Shown one piece after another: positions 59,530 to 64,000 of a DNA stretch of 64,000 nt. Position numbers and translations under genes: made by a program. Source of the stretch: an uncultured Oscillospiraceae bacterium (GTDB lineage Bacteria > Bacillota_A > Clostridia > Oscillospirales > Acutalibacteraceae); the NCBI GenBank assembly GCA_910587995.1, contig CAJUNS010000009.1, forward strand, positions 1 through 64,000. Direction: 5' to 3'. Below the pieces are notes generated by a model, which was not told where the DNA came from, made no database searches, and was given only the letters and a program-made list of their open reading frames with translations. The stretch's first letter is position 1; each line of letters opens with the position of its first letter.

Positions 59530-60543
59530 CTATGCCTGGCAGTCCACCACTACTTTGATAGACTCGCTGCCCTGCTGGGCGGCAATGGCTTCGGGAAGCT
59601 GGGCCAGGGGGAAGCGGTGGGTGATAATGGGCCCAAAGTCCACCTTGCTGCTGTTGATCAGCGCCACAGCCCGGGCATGGGTGTCTGGGTTGACGAAGGA
59701 GCCGCGAATGGTCAGCTCCTTTTTGTATACGTCAAACAAGGGCAGGGGGAACTGTGCCTCCACCTTGGGCACGCTGAACAGCACGATGATGGCCCCCTTG
59801 TTGGCAAAATCAAAGGCGCTCTGCACGGCGGGGTTGTTTCCAACGCACTCAATCACTACATCGGCGGCGCACTCCGCCTGCTGGCGGCTCTGGGGGTCGG
59901 TGGGGTCAATGGCTAGGTCCGCGCCCAGCTGAAGGGCGGCCTCCCGGCGCTTTTGGTTGGGCTCGCTGAGGATGAGCCGTGCCGCGCCGGACAGCTTGGC
60001 CAGCTGAAGCATAATCAACCCAATGGCTCCGCCGCCAATGACGCACACAGTCTGTCCCGGCCGGATGCCCGCCAAGTCGATGCCGTGGAGGCAGCAGGCC
60101 AGAGGCTCGGCCATAGCCGCAGCCTCGAAGGAGACCGCTGGATCCAGCCGGAAGGCCTGGGCCGCGGGGACCAGGCTGTACTGGGCAAAGCCTCCGTCCC
60201 GGGTAACGCCCACGGCCTGCATGGAGGGGCACAGCTGTTTTTTGCCATTGCGGCAGTGCTCGCACTCTCCGCAGTAAATGTTGGGGTCAATGGTCACATG
60301 GTCTCCGGGCAGCAGGGCGGTTACCCCTTGGCCTACCGCCACCACCTCGCCGGAGTATTCATGGCCCAGCACCACCGGCGGGTTTACGTCGGCAGAGCCC
60401 GGTTCGCCGTAGTAGATGTGCACATCGGTGCCGCACACGCCGCAGAACATGTTCTTCACAACCACCTGGCCAGGACCCGGGGTGGGGATATCGGTCTCGC
60501 GGATCTCAAACGTCTGGCTGCCCAGGAAATAATTTGATTTCAT
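59530..60543 (-). CDS. Zinc-dependent alcohol/polyol dehydrogenase
   Basis: A 337-residue medium-chain dehydrogenase. The catalytic zinc ligands are in 'FCGVCGTDVHI' and 'VLGHEYSG'; the structural zinc Cys4 is 'CGECEHCRNGKKQLC'. The NAD motif is 'VIGGGAIGLIML'. The closest groups are sorbitol/threonine dehydrogenases; substrate is not determined. The ATG at 60543 follows AAGGAGCG. It is on the same strand as the upstream phosphotransferase and AdhE, but a small hairpin (about 60615-60631) separates it from them. Confidence 0.93.
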   Translation of the reverse strand: MKSNYFLGSQTFEIRETDIPTPGPGQVVVKNMFCGVCGTDVHIYYGEPGSADVNPPVVLGHEYSGEVVAVGQGVTALLPGDHVTIDPNIYCGECEHCRNGKKQLCPSMQAVGVTRDGGFAQYSLVPAAQAFRLDPAVSFEAAAMAEPLACCLHGIDLAGIRPGQTVCVIGGGAIGLIMLQLAKLSGAARLILSEPNQKRREAALQLGADLAIDPTDPQSRQQAECAADVVIECVGNNPAVQSAFDFANKGAIIVLFSVPKVEAQFPLPLFDVYKKELTIRGSFVNPDTHARAVALINSSKVDFGPIITHRFPLAQLPEAIAAQQGSESIKVVVDCQA

Positions 60544-60657
60544 AGTATCGCTCCTTATGCCGCCCATATTTTTACGCGGGCTGGGCGTGTCTCGCGCTTT
60601 TATTTGAGGAAAAAGAGGAAGCCTCTTTGAGAACTCCCCCTTTTTAAATGGCGCTAT

Positions 60658-61413
60658 TTATTCGTACTCAACCACGTTAACCCAGCCCATGAGGAATTCT
60701 TTCTCCTCGGGCTTGCCCTTTACCGACTGGGAAGCGGCCACAATGGGCAGCCACTTCTGCACATACTGCTTGGCGGTGTCGGACTTTTTGCAGAAGAGCT
60801 CCAAATACTTCTCCGCTCCGTCCATGTCTCCGTCCAGCCAGAAGAGCAGGTAGGTCCGGGCCGCGTCGGCGCTGGCGTTGCCCTGAGTGGCGTGGGACCA
60901 GTCCAGAACCGCGTAGCCGCCGTCGGGCTTAATGATCACGTTAGAGGGGTTGAAGTCCCCGTGGCAGAGCTTGCGGTGTTTCGGGAGGCTGTCCAGGCGG
61001 GCGTCCAGCTCATAGCGGGTGGTGGCGTCCAGGCCGGTCTGGCTGATCTTCCGGCGCATTTTGTCCTGGAGGAAGGTCAGCATGGGGGCGCTGTGCTGGT
61101 GCAGCTCCAGCTGAATGTCCACCAGACGCGCCAGATACTCGTCCTTTTTCTCCGGGTTTTCCTTCATCAGGCGGTCCAGGGTTTTGCCCTCGATATAGTC
61201 GGTGACAATGGCCCACTTGCCCTCCACCATCTCAACGCCCCGCACATGGGGCATAGGGATGCCGGTCTCTTCCACCCGGGCAATGTTCAAAGCCTCGTTG
61301 AGAATGTCGGCCTTGGAGAAGCCCTCGTCAAAAACCTTGATCACCCGGTCGTCTTCCCGGTAGATGGTCTTGGAGGTGCGGGCAGCGATTACTCTTGCGT
61401 TTTCCAGATTCAT
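60658..61413 (-). CDS. APH-fold phosphotransferase (TIGR02172-like)
   Basis: A 251-residue kinase-fold protein: 'KTIYREDDRVIKVF' contains the ATP-binding Lys, 'LCHGDFNPSNVIIKPDGGYAVLDW' is the catalytic loop and metal site. The motif pattern is that of a clostridial aminoglycoside-phosphotransferase-like family of unknown substrate. Resistance is unlikely given its chromosomal place 19 bases downstream of adhE, probably in the same transcript. Confidence 0.8.
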   Translation of the reverse strand: MNLENARVIAARTSKTIYREDDRVIKVFDEGFSKADILNEALNIARVEETGIPMPHVRGVEMVEGKWAIVTDYIEGKTLDRLMKENPEKKDEYLARLVDIQLELHQHSAPMLTFLQDKMRRKISQTGLDATTRYELDARLDSLPKHRKLCHGDFNPSNVIIKPDGGYAVLDWSHATQGNASADAARTYLLFWLDGDMDGAEKYLELFCKKSDTAKQYVQKWLPIVAASQSVKGKPEEKEFLMGWVNVVEYE

Positions 61414-61432
61414 GTGTATACTCCTCCCTTAA

Positions 61433-64000
61433 TTATTTGCCGTTGTAGCACTTCAGATAGATCTCTTTGATCTCCTTCATCAGCGGGTAACGGGGGTTGG
61501 CTCCGGTGCACTGATCGTTGAAGGCGTTCTCCACCATCTCGTCCAGGGTGGCGTTGAAAGCCGCCTCGGTAACGCCGTAATCCTTAATGGACTTCTTAAT
61601 CTGAATCTTGTCCTTCAGGTCCTCCAGGGCGGCGATGAGGCTCTCAAACAGCTCGTCGTCGTTGCTGCCGGGCAGGCCGCAGGCCTTGGCAATCTCCGCG
61701 TAGCGGGCCTTGGCGTGGGGGTACTGATACTGGGAGAAGGTGCCCATCTTGGTGGGAACTTCCGCGGCGTTGTAGCGCATAACCTCGGTGAGGATCACCG
61801 CGTTGGCAATGCCGTGGGGCAGATGGTGGTAAGCGCCCAGCTTGTGGGCCATGGAGTGGTTCAGGCCCAGGAAGGCGTTGGCAAAGGCCATGCCGGCGAT
61901 GCAGCTGGCCTCGGCCATCTTCTCGCGGGCGTAGGGGTCGTTGGCGCCGTTCTCGTAGGCGGAGGGCAGGTATTTGAACACCAGCTTGATGGCTTCCAGC
62001 GCCATGCCGTCGGTGAAGGGAGAGGCCATGATGGACACATACGCCTCAATGGCGTGGGTCATGGCGTCGATACCGGAGGCGCTGGTGAGGCCCTTGGGCT
62101 GGTTCATCATGTTGTCCACGTCCACAATGGCCATGGTGGGCAGCAGCTCATAGTCGGCCAGGGGCCACTTGGTGCCGGTGGTCTCGTCGGTGATGATGGC
62201 GAAGGGGGTCACCTCGGAACCGGTACCGGAGGAGGTGGGGATGGCCACCATCATAGCCTTCTGGCCCATTTTGGGGAAGCGGTAGATGCGCTTGCGGATG
62301 TCCATAAAGTCCATGCTCATAGACTGGAAGTCCGCGTCCGGATGCTCATAGAGCACCCACATAATCTTGGCCGCGTCCATGGGAGAGCCGCCGCCCAGGG
62401 CGATGATCACGTCGGGCTGGAAGCTGTTAATCTGCTTGACGCCCTCTCTGGCGCAGGCCAGGGTCGGGTCGGGAGCCACATCGGCAAAGACTGCGTACTG
62501 AATGCCCAGCTCGTCCAGGCGGTCGGTCAGGGGCTTGGTGTAGCCGTTCTGATACAGGAAGCTGTCGGTGACGATGAACGCCTTTTTGCGGGCGTACTCG
62601 GTCTTCAGCTCTTCCAGGGCTACGGGCATGCAGCCCTTCTTAAAGAATACCTTCTCGGGCGTGCGGAACCACAGCATGTTCTCTCTCCTCTCGGCCACGG
62701 TCTTAATATTGATCAGGTGCTTCACGCCCACGTTCTCGGAAACGGAGTTGCCGCCCCAGGAGCCGCAGCCCAGGGTGAGGGACGGGGCCAGCTTGAAGTT
62801 GTACAGGTCGCCGATGCCGCCGAAGGAGGAGGGGGTGTTCACCACGATGCGGCAGGTCTTCATGGCCGCCTGGTGCCGGGCCAAACGCTCCTGCTGGGCC
62901 GGGTGGATATACAGGGAGGCGGTGTGGCCGTAGCCGCCGTCCTCAATCAGGCGCTCGGCCTTTGCCACCGCGTCTTCAAAGTCCTTGGCCTTGTACATGG
63001 CCAGCACGGGGGAGAGCTTCTCGTGGGCGAACTCTTCCGAGATGTCCACGCTCTCCACCTCGCCAATGAGAATCTTGGTGCTCTCGGGCACGGTAACCCC
63101 AGCCAGGGCGGCAATCTTGGCGGCGGGCTGGCCCACGATCTTGGCGTTGAGAGCGCCGTTGATGATGATGGTCTTGCGCACCTTGTTCAGCTCGGACTTG
63201 GAGAGGATGTGGCAGCCGCGCTTGACGAACTCGGCCTTTACCGCGTCATACAGGGGTTCCAGGGTGATGACGGACTGCTCGGAGGCGCAGATCATGCCGT
63301 TGTCGAAGGTTTTGGAGTGGATGATGGAGTTGACGGCCATGATGGGGTCCGCGCTCTCGTCGATGATGGCGGGCACGTTGCCCGCGCCCACGCCCAGGGC
63401 CGGGGTGCCGGAAGAGTAGGCGGACTTGACCATGCCGGGGCCGCCGGTGGCCAGAATGATGTCCGCCTCGGCCATGACCAGGTTGGTCAGCTCCAGGGAG
63501 GGCGCGTCGATCCAGCCGAAGAGGCCCTCAGGCGCGCCGGCCTTCACGGCGGCCTCCAGCACCACCTTGGCGGCGGCGATGGTGCACTTCTTGGCCCGGG
63601 GATGGGGGCTGATGATGATGCCGTTGCGGGTCTTCAGGGCCAGCAGGGTTTTGAAGATGGCGGTGGAGGTGGGGTTGGTGGTGGGAATGACCGCCGCGAT
63701 CACGCCGATGGGTTCGGCGATCTTCCGGATGCCATAGGCCTTGTCCTCTTCGATGACGCCGCAGGTCTTGGTGTCTTTGTAGGTGTTATAGATATACTCG
63801 GCGGCATAGTGGTTCTTAATGACCTTGTCCTCCACCACGCCCATGCCGGTCTCTTCCACCGCCAGCTTGGCCAGCGGGATACGCTGCAGGTTGGCAGCCA
63901 TAGCCGCCGCGCGGAAAATCTCATCGACCTGCTGCTGGGTGAAGGACGCGTATTTCTTCTGCGCTTCGCGGACCCGGGCCAGCATTTTTTCAAAGGTCTC
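61433..64000 (-). CDS. adhE: Bifunctional acetaldehyde-CoA/alcohol dehydrogenase (5' partial)
   Basis: At least 856 residues of AdhE, which reduces acetyl-CoA to acetaldehyde and then ethanol, regenerating NAD in fermentation. The N-terminal aldehyde dehydrogenase part has the catalytic Cys in 'FDNGMICASEQSVI'; the C-terminal iron-dependent alcohol dehydrogenase has 'GGGSPMDAAKIMW' and the metal His in 'GLNHSMAHKLGAYHHLPHG'. The reading frame is still open at position 64000 (reading ETFEKMLARV), so the start lies outside the window; the ATG at 63985 is internal. It is transcribed toward the phosphotransferase gene. Confidence 0.97.
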   Translation of the reverse strand, partial: ETFEKMLARVREAQKKYASFTQQQVDEIFRAAAMAANLQRIPLAKLAVEETGMGVVEDKVIKNHYAAEYIYNTYKDTKTCGVIEEDKAYGIRKIAEPIGVIAAVIPTTNPTSTAIFKTLLALKTRNGIIISPHPRAKKCTIAAAKVVLEAAVKAGAPEGLFGWIDAPSLELTNLVMAEADIILATGGPGMVKSAYSSGTPALGVGAGNVPAIIDESADPIMAVNSIIHSKTFDNGMICASEQSVITLEPLYDAVKAEFVKRGCHILSKSELNKVRKTIIINGALNAKIVGQPAAKIAALAGVTVPESTKILIGEVESVDISEEFAHEKLSPVLAMYKAKDFEDAVAKAERLIEDGGYGHTASLYIHPAQQERLARHQAAMKTCRIVVNTPSSFGGIGDLYNFKLAPSLTLGCGSWGGNSVSENVGVKHLINIKTVAERRENMLWFRTPEKVFFKKGCMPVALEELKTEYARKKAFIVTDSFLYQNGYTKPLTDRLDELGIQYAVFADVAPDPTLACAREGVKQINSFQPDVIIALGGGSPMDAAKIMWVLYEHPDADFQSMSMDFMDIRKRIYRFPKMGQKAMMVAIPTSSGTGSEVTPFAIITDETTGTKWPLADYELLPTMAIVDVDNMMNQPKGLTSASGIDAMTHAIEAYVSIMASPFTDGMALEAIKLVFKYLPSAYENGANDPYAREKMAEASCIAGMAFANAFLGLNHSMAHKLGAYHHLPHGIANAVILTEVMRYNAAEVPTKMGTFSQYQYPHAKARYAEIAKACGLPGSNDDELFESLIAALEDLKDKIQIKKSIKDYGVTEAAFNATLDEMVENAFNDQCTGANPRYPLMKEIKEIYLKCYNGK

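Overview
The window is a 64 kb piece of a GC-rich, anaerobic, spore-forming Clostridia genome, most like an Oscillospiraceae/Ruminococcaceae gut bacterium. This is inferred from the gene content: the [FeFe]-hydrogenase maturases HydE, HydF and HydG, a bifunctional AdhE, the sporulation proteins YunB and a BofC-like protein, a YesM/YesN-type two-component system next to a large sugar-binding lipoprotein, and consensus sigma-A promoters. No rRNA, CRISPR array or complete insertion sequence was seen.

Region 1 (273-11371) is an integrated mobile element of about 11 kb in the 3' half of a tRNA-Trp gene. Perfect 47-bp direct repeats of the tRNA 3' half bound it, at 273-319 and 11325-11371. It carries two unidentified small proteins, a RepA-type initiator, a sigma-region-4-like protein, an oriT-like stretch, a MobC-type accessory protein without a relaxase, a LytTR response regulator and GHKL kinase pair, a two-subunit ABC exporter, an HTH protein, an excisionase and a tyrosine integrase. 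Its ends hold matching triplets of TGATAGA repeats, likely integrase arm sites. A structured untranslated stretch precedes xis-int. It is best read as a mobilizable or decaying element whose cargo is a signal-responsive exporter.

Region 2 (11402-22866) is chromosomal housekeeping: tRNA-Trp, a DUF2953 protein, scpB-scpA, an M50 protease, rpmB, an MscS channel, then aspartate kinase, homoserine kinase and homoserine dehydrogenase downstream of a class A penicillin-binding protein, and a BofC-like protein.

Region 3 (22874-32831) is a carbohydrate locus: divergent YesM/YesN regulators, a solute-binding lipoprotein, two permeases, a GH28-like beta-helix protein and a Gfo/Idh/MocA oxidoreductase.

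Region 4 (33145-40175) is the [FeFe]-hydrogenase maturation cluster. Its order is TM1266-type regulator, hydE, an unknown protein, an acetyltransferase, hydG, a helix-hairpin-helix protein, an EamA-like protein and hydF. A strong promoter precedes a leader RNA with an intrinsic terminator and a possible antiterminator. The hydrogenase itself is not in the window.

Region 5 (40158-64000) holds galE-maf, yunB, ligA, galK, a methyltransferase, a NahK-like sugar kinase, a degenerate sensor kinase, cysK, a PadR/permease-prefix/DUF4097 operon, thiI, a GH31 glycosidase, a zinc alcohol dehydrogenase, a small phosphotransferase and adhE (5' end outside the window).

The most unusual signals are the attenuator-like leader before the hydrogenase maturation genes, a palindromic repeat family with matching ends at 11655-11770 and 59288-59332, the structured RNA before xis-int, and the symmetrical repeats at the element ends.
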